From positions 90,792-154,791 of the forward strand of contig JAXMDB010000011.1 in assembly GCA_046348995.1 (NCBI GenBank): a stretch of DNA of 64,000 nucleotides, written 5' to 3'. The notes beneath the pieces were generated by a model that did not search any database, was not told the origin of the DNA, and saw only the letters and a program-made list of their open reading frames with translations. The position numbers and the translations under genes were made by a program. This DNA is from JANNSX01 sp046348995 (GTDB lineage: Bacteria; Pseudomonadota; Alphaproteobacteria; Rhizobiales; Hyphomicrobiaceae). Below, piece by piece: positions 42,014 through 51,983 of the stretch (within the stretch, counting starts at the first letter, position 1; every line of letters begins with the position of its first letter).

Positions 42014-42063
42014 GCAGTAGGCAGTAGCCAGTAGCCAGTCACTCCGCCTACTGCCTACTGCCT
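42012..42063 (+). repeat. Inverted repeat of CAGTAGG units between DUF2849 and cysI
   Basis: AGGCAGTAGGCAGTAG at 42012-42027 pairs exactly with 42048-42063; between them are degenerate CAGTAGC units. It would form a 16-bp stem in the transcript between two operon genes and could affect mRNA stability or read-through. Confidence 0.8.
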
Positions 42064-42104
42064 CACTGCCCAATCACTAAAGACCGACTCTCTCGAGGCT
42101 TTAC

Positions 42105-43746
<1,642 letters not shown>

Positions 43747-43760
<14 letters not shown>

Positions 43761-44223
43761 GAACGGTGCCTATGTCGAGGACACCTTCGAGCGCGTCGAG
43801 GGCGAGGCGCCGCTGCCGGACGGCGGCGATGTGCTCATCGACTGGAGCCGGCTGAAGGAGGATGCCTCCGTGGCGGGCTTCAACGGCCGGCTCGGCGTGG
43901 TGTTTCCCAACACCGCCGATGCCAACGAGCTTGCGCCGTATCTGACGCGGCTCGCGCTCGTGACGCTCGAGTTTCCGAGCTTCACCGACGGGCGCGGGTT
44001 CAGCCAGGCGCGCATCCTGCGCCAGCAGCTGAAATTCAAGGGCGAGATCCGCGCCACCGGCAATCCCAAGGCCGACCAGGGCGCGTTCCTGATCCGCTGC
44101 GGCGTCGATGCGTTCGAGGTGCGCGGCAGTCAGCCGCTCGAGACCTGGCAGAGGACGATCGCCTCCGTCACGCGAGTCTATCAGCGGACGTACGCGGCGG
44201 GCGCGGGCGAGGTGAAGGCGTAG
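43747..44223 (+). CDS. DUF934 protein of the sulfite reductase operon
   Basis: A 158-residue protein with LVTLEFPSFTDGRGFSQARIL and LRQQLKFKGEIRATGNPKADQ (split), the DUF934 signature. It regularly follows cysI and is thought to assist sulfite reductase, on gene context only. AAGGAGG at 43735-43741, inside cysI, sets the ATG at 43747. It converges with cysH, leaving 83 nt. Confidence 0.88.
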
Positions 44224-44306
44224 GTTGCCGGAGGACGACGGCCACAACACTGCCCTACGCAATGCGAGGCCGGCTGACCTCTGGCGAGGGCGGCCGCGTG
44301 CGCCGT

Positions 44307-45065
44307 TCAGATGCCGGCGCCATCCGACTCGAGCACGACCGGCACGCCGACCGCATGGATCCCGCACTCGACCTTGCCCTTGCCGCGCCAGCGGCCGGCG
44401 CGGGCGTCCTCGCCGGCCGCGACCGGCTCGGTGCAGGGTGCGCAGCCGATCGAGGGATAGCCCTTGGCGACGAGGGGGTGCGCGGGGAGATCGTGCTCCG
44501 CCATGTAGCGGGCGATGTCGTCGGGGCCCCAGGAGGCGATCGGGTTGATCTTCACGTGCGTCGCATCGGACTCGATCGACGGCAGCGTGCCGCGCGTCGC
44601 CGCCTGGTAGCGCTTGCGGCCGGAGATCCACGCCGCGAAGGGGGCGAGCGCCGGCGCCAGGGGCAATACCTTCCGCAGCTCGCAGCAACGATCGGGATCG
44701 GCCAGATGCAGGTAGCCCTCCGGATCCTCCTTGGCGAGCGGAGGCGCGGCGGGACGCAGGTCGACGACGCCGTTCAGCCTCAGCCGGGCGATGAGCGCGT
44801 CGCGGTAGGCGAGGGTTTCGGGGAAGTGCTTGCCGGTTTCGAGGAACAGCACCGGCAGGCTGCGATCGATGCTGGCGGCGAGATGCAGCAGCACGGCCGA
44901 TTCGGCACCGAAGGAGGAGACGAGCGCGATCCGGCCTGCGAACTCCCGCTCAATCATGGCGGCCATGAGCGCGCGCCCGGCAAGCCCCTGATAGCGTGAG
45001 GCAAGCGCGCTCACCGTCCGGCGTGCCCGGCTGCTGTCTTCGATCGTCGCGAGACCGTCCGCCAT
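44307..45065 (-). CDS. cysH: Adenylyl-sulfate (APS) reductase
   Basis: A 252-residue PAPS/APS reductase. The P-loop-like region is LVSSFGAESAVLLHLA. Cysteine pairs CC (DRCCELRKV) and CAPC (IGCAPCTEPV), plus the C-terminal ECGIH, indicate the 4Fe-4S-containing APS-specific type. It reduces APS to sulfite for CysI. ATG 45065 is preferred; the TTG at 45107 would overlap the -10 box of the promoter proposed at 45106-45134. The gene converges on the cysI block rather than being co-directional. Confidence 0.92.
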   Translation of the reverse strand: MADGLATIEDSSRARRTVSALASRYQGLAGRALMAAMIEREFAGRIALVSSFGAESAVLLHLAASIDRSLPVLFLETGKHFPETLAYRDALIARLRLNGVVDLRPAAPPLAKEDPEGYLHLADPDRCCELRKVLPLAPALAPFAAWISGRKRYQAATRGTLPSIESDATHVKINPIASWGPDDIARYMAEHDLPAHPLVAKGYPSIGCAPCTEPVAAGEDARAGRWRGKGKVECGIHAVGVPVVLESDGAGI

Positions 45066-45105
45066 CGTCCTACCGTCCAGCCAGTTTGGTTGAGTCGATA
45101 GAGCC

Positions 45106-45134
45106 AATATGTCTGGCGGACGCTAGCCGCTCAA
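45106..45134 (-). promoter_or_regulatory. Putative sigma70-type promoter of cysH
   Basis: On the minus strand TTGAGC (45134-45129) and CATATT (45111-45106) are 17 nt apart, each four of six to consensus. The start of transcription would fall near 45099, which supports the downstream ATG 45065. An AT-rich tract at 45135-45160 lies just upstream and could bind an activator. The rest of the 306-nt gap to 45372 shows no gene. Confidence 0.45.
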
Positions 45135-45371
45135 GATTGCTGGAAAAATAAACCAGGATGTGTGGCCGCAAGGATGCCTAGCGAAACGTTTTCGGGCGTC
45201 CCGTCGCCGGACGAGCAAATGAATTCCTGGAAATTGCCCGGCGGCCCGTATCCGCTACCGGCCGCTCCCTGTGGATAGCCTGCGGGACGTCACCATCGTT
45301 TCGCACGAATCGCGGGACAAACCCTGAACGGCTTCCCTCGCGCGCCGTCCGCCTGCTAGAGCCCTACACTC

Positions 45372-46472
45372 ATGTTCCGGTTCATCCACACCGCCGATTG
45401 GCAGATCGGCAAGACCTTCGGCGGTTTTGCGCCCGACAAGCGGAGCGTGCTGCGCGAGGCGCGGCTCGCCGCCGTCGACCGGATCGCGGAAGCGGCGCGG
45501 GGGCACGGGGCATCCGACGTGCTCGTCGCGGGAGACGTTTTCGACCAGGAGACCTTGTCGTCGGGCGAGACGCGGCGTCTGCTGGAACGCTTGGCGTCGG
45601 CGGCGCCGCTGCGCTGGCATCTCCTCCCCGGCAATCACGACCCGGGTCGGCCCGGCGGCATCTACGAGCGGCTGCTGCGCGGGGGCATTCCCGAGGCCGT
45701 CCTCGTGCACCGCGAGGCGCGGGCCGTCGAGATCGCGCCGGGCGTTGCGCTCTTGCCCGCCCCGCTCACGGCGCGCGCCGTCACCGCCGATCCGACGCTC
45801 TGGATGGATGCGGCGCCGACCGCTCCGGGCACGCTCAGGATCGGTCTCGCGCATGGCTCCGTGCAGGCCTTCGGCACGTCGAGCGACTCCGCTGCGCGCC
45901 TGTCGCCCGAGCGCCGCCGGACCGCCGGGCTCGCCTATCTGGCGCTCGGCGACTGGCACGGCACGAAGGAGGTGGCGGAGGGCGTCTGGTACTCGGGCAC
46001 GCCCGAGCCCGACCGCTATCTCGACAACGACGCGGGGCAGGTGCTGGCCGTGACGGTGGGCGGACCGGCTGGCCTTGCCGTGAGACCTGTTCCGACGGCC
46101 GCGTATCGCTGGGTCGGCCGGGAGCTGCCCGTCCGCTCGGAGGCCGATGCGGTCGCTCTCGAGCGTGTCCTCGGCGGCGGTCTCGATCGCGTTCTTCTGA
46201 AGCTTCACGTTGCGGGCCGCGTCTCGATCGGAACGCATGGCGCGGTGCTGGCGCACCTGATGGCGCTGGGCGAGCGGCTGTTCCATCTCGATCTCGACCG
46301 CGAGGCCTTCGAGGTCGCTCCCGCGGGCGACGAGGTGGCGAGCCTCGGTGTCGAGAGCGGTCTTTCGCGCGTCGCCGATCGGCTCGTGGCGCTGCGCGAC
46401 GCGGGTCAAACACCGGCGGCCGAGCGTGCGCTCGAAATCCTCTTTCGCCTCGCCGCCGGGGCGGCGCCATGA
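45372..46472 (+). CDS. Mre11/SbcD-like DNA repair exonuclease
   Basis: A 366-residue metallophosphoesterase. Metal-binding motifs are FIHTADWQIG, LVAGDVFDQE, LLPGNHDPG, LAHGSVQ and LGDWHGTKEV, as in the nuclease subunit of SbcCD/Mre11-Rad50. The C-terminal part is a capping and ATPase-binding region. Its TGA overlaps the ATG of the next gene (ATGA at 46469-46472), so the two are made together. It resembles the YhaO-type branch more than classical SbcD, which is inference. It is divergent from cysH. Confidence 0.88.
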   Translation: MFRFIHTADWQIGKTFGGFAPDKRSVLREARLAAVDRIAEAARGHGASDVLVAGDVFDQETLSSGETRRLLERLASAAPLRWHLLPGNHDPGRPGGIYERLLRGGIPEAVLVHREARAVEIAPGVALLPAPLTARAVTADPTLWMDAAPTAPGTLRIGLAHGSVQAFGTSSDSAARLSPERRRTAGLAYLALGDWHGTKEVAEGVWYSGTPEPDRYLDNDAGQVLAVTVGGPAGLAVRPVPTAAYRWVGRELPVRSEADAVALERVLGGGLDRVLLKLHVAGRVSIGTHGAVLAHLMALGERLFHLDLDREAFEVAPAGDEVASLGVESGLSRVADRLVALRDAGQTPAAERALEILFRLAAGAAP

Positions 46473-49045
46473 AGATCCGGGCGCTGAGGCTGCGCGAGGT
46501 CGGTTGCTTCTCGGAGGCGCTCGCGCTCGAAGGACTGTCGGGCGGCCTCGATGTGCTCGCGGGGCCGAACGAGACCGGCAAGTCGACGCTGTTCCGTGCG
46601 CTCCAGACGCTGTTCGGCGAGAGCTACAAGAACGACAACAAGGTTCTGCGCGATCTCGTGCCTTATCGCGGCGGCACACCCTTGATCGAGGCGGATATCG
46701 AGATCGCGGGCAAGGCGTGGCGGTACCGAAAACAATACGGCTCGGGCCGGATGGCGGAGTTGCGATCGCTCGACAGCGGCGAGGTGCTGCGTAACGCCGA
46801 CGCCGAGGCGCACATTGCGCGCGAGGTCGATTTGGCCGGGCTCGGGCTCGTCTGGGTGCCGCAGACCACGGCACACGAGTTGGTTGCCCCCGAAGCCGCC
46901 GGGCGCGATCTCGTGCGTGCGGCCATCGAGACGGAGGTCGCGGCGACGGCAAGCGGAGGGCTGAGCGAGATCGTGCGCAAGGCCGTCGCGGCCGAGCTCG
47001 GCGAGCTCGTGACGCTGAAGCAGCAGCGGCCGCGCAATGCCTTCAAGGCGGAGATCGAGCGCGTTGAGCAGCTGGAACGCAGCCTCGCCGAGGCCGAGGC
47101 GCGCGCCGCAGCAACGGAAGCGCATCTGGCGACGCTCGAAGCGCTCCGGGGCGAGCAGGTGGCGGTGTCATCTCCGGCCGCCGCCGCCGCGCGCCTGGAG
47201 CGACAGGCCGATCTCGATCGGCGGCTCGGCGAGGACGAGCGGTTGGGGAGCGATCTCGAGTTGGCCGCCGAGCGCGGCCGGCACTTGGAGCAGCAGGCGG
47301 CCGCGGCGGCACATGCCCATGCCGGGCTCGAGGAGGCGATGGCGGCGCTCGCCACGCTCGATGCCGAGATCGTTGCGGTGGGAAAGGATCTGGCGGCGCT
47401 CGCAGCGGGACTGCAGCAAGCCGAGGCGACCGCGAGCGAGGCCCTCGCCGCGCGCCGGTCGGCTGACGCGCGAGCGACCGATGCTGCGAGCCGCCTCGAC
47501 CGTGCCTCCCGTCACGCCGAAGGCCTGAGGTTGGCGGCGCGGCTCGAAGCGGCGCTCGATGCCGAGACGGAGAGCGTGCGCCAACGCGCGGTGCTCGAGA
47601 CTGCTGGCGTCACGGAGCACCTGCTCACCCGCATCGAGGCCGAGGCGCAGTCGATCGCCATCCTCGAGGCGCAGGCCAGTGCGCAGGCACCTACGGTCGA
47701 GATCCATCTCGAGCCGGATGGCGCCGGCAAGGTCGCCATCGACGGCGCGCGGATCACCGTCGATCAAGCGCTTCGCCCGACGGCGCCGGTGACGATCGCC
47801 GTCCCCGGAGTGGCCCAGGTCCGCGTGACCCCATCGGGCGGCTCGGCGAGCGAGGAGTTGCAGGCGGACCTCGCCGCGCATCGCGAGACGCTGACCGCGC
47901 TGCTCGCGCGAGCCGGTGTGCGGGGGATCGAGGAGGCCCGCGCTCAGGGCGCGATCCGCCGTACGGCGGAAACTGCGCTGCGCGAGGCGGCCGTGAGGCT
48001 CGCCGCTGTCGCACCCGAAGGGATCGAGGCTCTGAGGCAGGCCGTGGCGGGACACGACCTCGCGGCGGCCGACCCGGCCGGCGAAACCCTCGACGCCCTC
48101 CGCCAAACTCTGGCGCAAGCGCGGGCAGCCTCGGCACAGGCAGGGCTTGGCGCCGATGCCGCCGAGACGGCGCGCGCGGCCGCCACCACGGCGCACGCGG
48201 TGGCGCGGGCCCGCATCGAGGCGCGGCAACAGCAGCGGCTGGCGCTCGCCGCAACGCTGCCGCCGGAGCCCGAGCGCGCGGCCCGCCTCGCCGCTCTCGC
48301 CGACGCCAAGGCGGCAACCCGCATCGCGGCGTCCGAGGCGGCCGATGCAGTTCTTGTCATGAGCCGCCGGCGGTTGGCCGATGAGGAGCGCCAACGCCTG
48401 CTCGTCGAGCGTCAGTCCCTGCGCGCGGAAACGGTCCGCACCGACCAGCGCTCCCGCGAGATCGAGCGCGAGAGTGCCCGTCTCGTCGGACTGATCGAGG
48501 CCCAGGCCGAAGCGGGCCTCGGCCCCGAGATCGATCGCCTGCAGGGCGAGCTTGCCGAAGCCCGCCGCCGCAAAGCGAGCTTGGAAGCGGATGTCGCTGG
48601 TCTGACGCTGCTCGACCGGCTGCTCGCCGAGGTCGCGGCCGAGAGCACGGCCACCTATCTCGGCCCCGTGCTCGCCCGCCTCGGCCCCCCGCTCAAGGCT
48701 TTGCTCGGAGCGGACGCGGCGTCGCTCTCCGAAGGCCTCGGCGTGGGCGGCATCGTCCGGCAGGGGCGGACGGAAGCGCCCGAGCGGCTCAGCACCGGCA
48801 CGCGCGAGCAGATCGCCGTGCTGGTGCGGCTGGCCTTTGCCGATATTCTCGCCAGCGCCGGGCGGCCCCTGCCGGTCGCCCTCGACGATGCCTTGGTTTA
48901 TGCCGACGACGACCGGCTGGCGCAGATGATCGGGCTCATCGAGGCGGCATCCCGCAAGCATCAGGTGGTGCTCCTCACCTGCCGCACCCGGGCCATGGCG
49001 GAGGCCGGGTTCACGCCCTTGACGCTGACGCCGTGGCGGCCCTGA
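46469..49045 (+). CDS. Rad50/SbcC-like AAA ATPase without zinc hook
   Basis: An 858-residue SMC-like ATPase. Walker A GPNETGKST lies at residues 32-40. Long Ala/Glu/Arg coiled coils follow, then a central beta-rich segment near 410-450 (VEIHLEPDGAGKVAIDGARI, VPGVAQVRVTPSGG) and a second coil. The signature LSTGTREQIAVLVRLAFA and Walker B LPVALDDALVYADDDR are at the C-terminus. No CxxC hook is seen where Rad50 dimerises; the beta insert may take its place. It likely clears DNA ends or hairpins with the exonuclease encoded upstream. A 711-codon antisense frame is a shadow. Confidence 0.87.
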   Translation: MKIRALRLREVGCFSEALALEGLSGGLDVLAGPNETGKSTLFRALQTLFGESYKNDNKVLRDLVPYRGGTPLIEADIEIAGKAWRYRKQYGSGRMAELRSLDSGEVLRNADAEAHIAREVDLAGLGLVWVPQTTAHELVAPEAAGRDLVRAAIETEVAATASGGLSEIVRKAVAAELGELVTLKQQRPRNAFKAEIERVEQLERSLAEAEARAAATEAHLATLEALRGEQVAVSSPAAAAARLERQADLDRRLGEDERLGSDLELAAERGRHLEQQAAAAAHAHAGLEEAMAALATLDAEIVAVGKDLAALAAGLQQAEATASEALAARRSADARATDAASRLDRASRHAEGLRLAARLEAALDAETESVRQRAVLETAGVTEHLLTRIEAEAQSIAILEAQASAQAPTVEIHLEPDGAGKVAIDGARITVDQALRPTAPVTIAVPGVAQVRVTPSGGSASEELQADLAAHRETLTALLARAGVRGIEEARAQGAIRRTAETALREAAVRLAAVAPEGIEALRQAVAGHDLAAADPAGETLDALRQTLAQARAASAQAGLGADAAETARAAATTAHAVARARIEARQQQRLALAATLPPEPERAARLAALADAKAATRIAASEAADAVLVMSRRRLADEERQRLLVERQSLRAETVRTDQRSREIERESARLVGLIEAQAEAGLGPEIDRLQGELAEARRRKASLEADVAGLTLLDRLLAEVAAESTATYLGPVLARLGPPLKALLGADAASLSEGLGVGGIVRQGRTEAPERLSTGTREQIAVLVRLAFADILASAGRPLPVALDDALVYADDDRLAQMIGLIEAASRKHQVVLLTCRTRAMAEAGFTPLTLTPWRP

Positions 49046-49111
49046 TAGGAAGTTATCCCCGGTGTCCGGGACTGGCTTAGAATTGCCTCGGACACGGAAT
49101 AGGGCAGGCTC

Positions 49112-51913
49112 ATGAGCGCCGACGACGGAACCGGGATGGGACAGGGGGGCAGCACCGCGCTGGCGCTCGCTCCGTTGGCTGCCGCCGCCAAGGCTGGCGA
49201 TGCGGAGGCCATCAGGACGGCGCTGGACGGGCTCGTAGAGGCAATGGGCACGGCGCCCCAGACCGCGTCCGCCACCGCGCACGATGCGCTCGGCCTCCTT
49301 CAAGAGGCCCGGGCCTTCGGTGAGATGGCAGCCTTCTGCGAGCGACTGATCCGGCAGGGCCTCGACGACGCGCAGATCCGCCGCCGCTACGGCCAGGCGC
49401 TGATCGACGGCGGCCGGCCGGTTGCGGCGCTCGCCCTTCTACAGCCGCTCCGGGAGAAGGGTGCTGCTCCCGAGGAGGAGCAGGCTATCGCCACTGGCGC
49501 TATGGGGCGGGCGTATAAGCAACTTTACATCGATCGCCTCCGCGAGCAGCCGGGCAAGGCCGCGCCAGCGTTCTTGAGGCGCGCGATCGAGAGCTACATG
49601 GCCGGCTTCGCCACCGGCTCGGTCAAGAACCAGCGGCGATGCCGGATCAACCTCGTCGCGCTGCTCATTCGCGGCGAGCGCGACGGCGCGATCGGTGGCG
49701 GCGCTGAGCAGGCTCGGTCGGTTGCCCGCCATCTCATCGCCGAGCTGACGCAGGGCAACGCGGGACCGCTCACGCAATGGGATGCGGCGACGCTCGCCGA
49801 AGCCCATGTGGCGCTCGGCGATCTTAGTGCCGCCAGCCACTGGTACGGCCGCTACGCCGAGCATGCCGACGTCACCGCCTTCCAGCTCGCGAGCGCGATC
49901 CGTCAGCTCGAGGAGGTGTGGGGGTTCAGTGTGACGTCTCCCGACGGCGGACCGCTCCTCACCGCCCTCAAGACGAAGCTGATCGGACAGGCGTCGGGCG
50001 AGATCGCGCTCTCGGGCGCCGAGCGGATGGCCCTGCGAGACGCCGAGGCAACCGGCGCCGCTTACGAGGCCGTGCTCGGCCGCGAAGGCCCCTTGCGCGT
50101 GCGCTGGCTGAAAGCTGGCCTCGAGGTGGCGCGCGGCGTCGGCCGCATCCGCGATCGGCTGACGGGGCGCACCTACGGAACCGGCTTTCTCGTACGCGGC
50201 GGCGATCTCAAATCCGACATGGGCGATGCGCCGGTCGTCGTCACCAACAGCCATGTCGTGTCCGCGCGCGGCGCGTCGGCCCTGGGGCTCGCCGATTCCG
50301 ACATCGTCTTCGACGAGGCCGAGGGAAGCCTGCCCCTCGCGTTCGGCGCCATCGTCTTCGAGAGCCCCCAGGAGCAGCTCGACGTGACGGTGCTGACGCT
50401 CGAGGGCACGCCCGCCGTGCCACCGCTCGCACTCGCCCCGCTCGACTATCTCGCCGACGATCTCGACCGTCTGTCGGAGGCCCGGCGGCGCGCCATCGTC
50501 ATCGGCCACGCCGACGGCCGCGATCTCGCCGTTTCCCTCGCCGACACCCAGATCGTCGATTTGGGCTATCGCGACCCCGAGCGGCAGGGCGGGCTCTTCG
50601 TGCACTATCGCACGCCGACGGCGCCGGGCAGCTCCGGCAGCCCCGTGCTGACGCCTGAGGCTTGGCAGGTCGCGGCGCTGCATCATGCCGGGCCGCGCGG
50701 CACGCAAGGACTCCGGCGCCTGTCGGGCCGCGCGGGTCATCACCGGGCCAACGAGGGCATCGCGCTATCGTCCATCGCCCGCGCCATGGTGCGGCCGAGC
50801 AAGCCCGTCGCCATGCCTCTGCGCGTGACGGAGCTGCCCGCGGTCGCCGTGGCGCTCGCGATGCCGGCGGCGGTCAAGCTCGTCGCGCCGGTGGAGCCAC
50901 CGCCGGCGAGCGTCCCGCTGCAACCCGCGCGCCCGCCCTTGCCGCCGGTCGCCTCGCCGGCCGAGCTCAAGGCGACGCTCGAGCGGCTCGACATCCCCGA
51001 GCAGGACTTGCGCTCCCTCCTCGAGCTCGATCGCGGACGCTCGGATGCGTTCGCGCCGGAGGTGGTAGCGAAGCGCGAGAGCGTCGCGGCACCGGGCCCC
51101 GCGCGCTCGGGCGACGACGCCTTCGCCGAAAGCGCCCCGATCGCGCTCATCGAGAGCCTCAACACGATTGCGCGCTGGCGCCGGCAGCGCGCCTACGCCG
51201 CCAAGATCAAGGCCGGCTGGTCGGGACTGCGCTTCGTCGCGCACGGCGACTCCTGGTTCCAGTACCCCTTTCTGGTCGAGGACATCATCGATCATCTCTT
51301 TGCCGAGCACGCGATCCTCGACCTCTCGGGGGCCGGCCGTACGCTGCATGACCTGGGCTTGAGCGACGAGCTCGTGCATGCGGTCAAAAGCGAGATGCCG
51401 AACGGCGTGCTGCTGTCGGGCGGCGGCAACGACATCCTGGGCGAGCAGGCGATCAAGCTGTACCTGAAAGACTTCTCGGCCGGCCGCGCCGTCGCCGACT
51501 ACGCGGAGGCGACGCTTGCCGCGCATCTCGAGCTGATCGTCGCCCAGTACGATCGGATCATCGGACAACTGCAGGCGGTGTCGCCGAGCCTGCGCATCTT
51601 CTGCCATGGCTACGACTGGGCTATCCCGGATGCGCGCAAGGGCGCGTGGCTCGCGGGGCCGATGACGGCCAAGGGCATCGTCGAGACGGGGCTGCAACAG
51701 AGCCTCGTGCGGCTCCTGATCGACCGCTTCAACGAGGCGATGCGCGGCCTGGAGCGCCGCTATCCCGGCCGCGTTCTCGTGGTCGATTGCCGCGGCGCGG
51801 TCGGCTCCGGGCGCTGGTACGACGAGCTCCACCCCAACGACCAAGGCTTCGGCGACGTCGCCGCCCGCTTCCGCAAGCGCATCGCACGGGCGTTCGATCT
51901 GGCGACGGGCTGA
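49112..51913 (+). CDS. TPR - trypsin-like protease - SGNH hydrolase fusion protein
   Basis: A 933-residue multidomain protein without signal peptide or membrane helix. Residues 1-270 are TPR-like (RRRYGQALIDGGRPVAALAL, GRAYKQLYID), similar to the TRAFs-binding/DUF4071 type. Residues about 340-560 form a trypsin-like domain with His381 (TNSHVVS), Asp424 (LDVTVL) and Ser508 (PGSSGSPV). A Pro/Ala linker follows to about 690. The C-terminal domain is SGNH-like, with Ser714 (GDSWFQYP), Asn773 (GGGNDILG) and Asp904/His907 (DELHPND). All catalytic residues look intact. It lies 66 nt after the ATPase gene and 70 nt before a sulfatase-like gene. Function unknown. Confidence 0.8.
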   Translation: MSADDGTGMGQGGSTALALAPLAAAAKAGDAEAIRTALDGLVEAMGTAPQTASATAHDALGLLQEARAFGEMAAFCERLIRQGLDDAQIRRRYGQALIDGGRPVAALALLQPLREKGAAPEEEQAIATGAMGRAYKQLYIDRLREQPGKAAPAFLRRAIESYMAGFATGSVKNQRRCRINLVALLIRGERDGAIGGGAEQARSVARHLIAELTQGNAGPLTQWDAATLAEAHVALGDLSAASHWYGRYAEHADVTAFQLASAIRQLEEVWGFSVTSPDGGPLLTALKTKLIGQASGEIALSGAERMALRDAEATGAAYEAVLGREGPLRVRWLKAGLEVARGVGRIRDRLTGRTYGTGFLVRGGDLKSDMGDAPVVVTNSHVVSARGASALGLADSDIVFDEAEGSLPLAFGAIVFESPQEQLDVTVLTLEGTPAVPPLALAPLDYLADDLDRLSEARRRAIVIGHADGRDLAVSLADTQIVDLGYRDPERQGGLFVHYRTPTAPGSSGSPVLTPEAWQVAALHHAGPRGTQGLRRLSGRAGHHRANEGIALSSIARAMVRPSKPVAMPLRVTELPAVAVALAMPAAVKLVAPVEPPPASVPLQPARPPLPPVASPAELKATLERLDIPEQDLRSLLELDRGRSDAFAPEVVAKRESVAAPGPARSGDDAFAESAPIALIESLNTIARWRRQRAYAAKIKAGWSGLRFVAHGDSWFQYPFLVEDIIDHLFAEHAILDLSGAGRTLHDLGLSDELVHAVKSEMPNGVLLSGGGNDILGEQAIKLYLKDFSAGRAVADYAEATLAAHLELIVAQYDRIIGQLQAVSPSLRIFCHGYDWAIPDARKGAWLAGPMTAKGIVETGLQQSLVRLLIDRFNEAMRGLERRYPGRVLVVDCRGAVGSGRWYDELHPNDQGFGDVAARFRKRIARAFDLATG

Positions 51914-51983
51914 CCCGGCTTGGCAGACGCGCTGGGCGCCGCTAGGAAATCCCAGACACATCGAACAGGGAGCGGCCGGCGAT

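Noticed and set aside
47168..49303. A 711-codon open frame on the minus strand
   Set aside because: It is antisense to the Rad50-like ATPase, whose motifs are intact; composition is low-complexity and there is no start signal.
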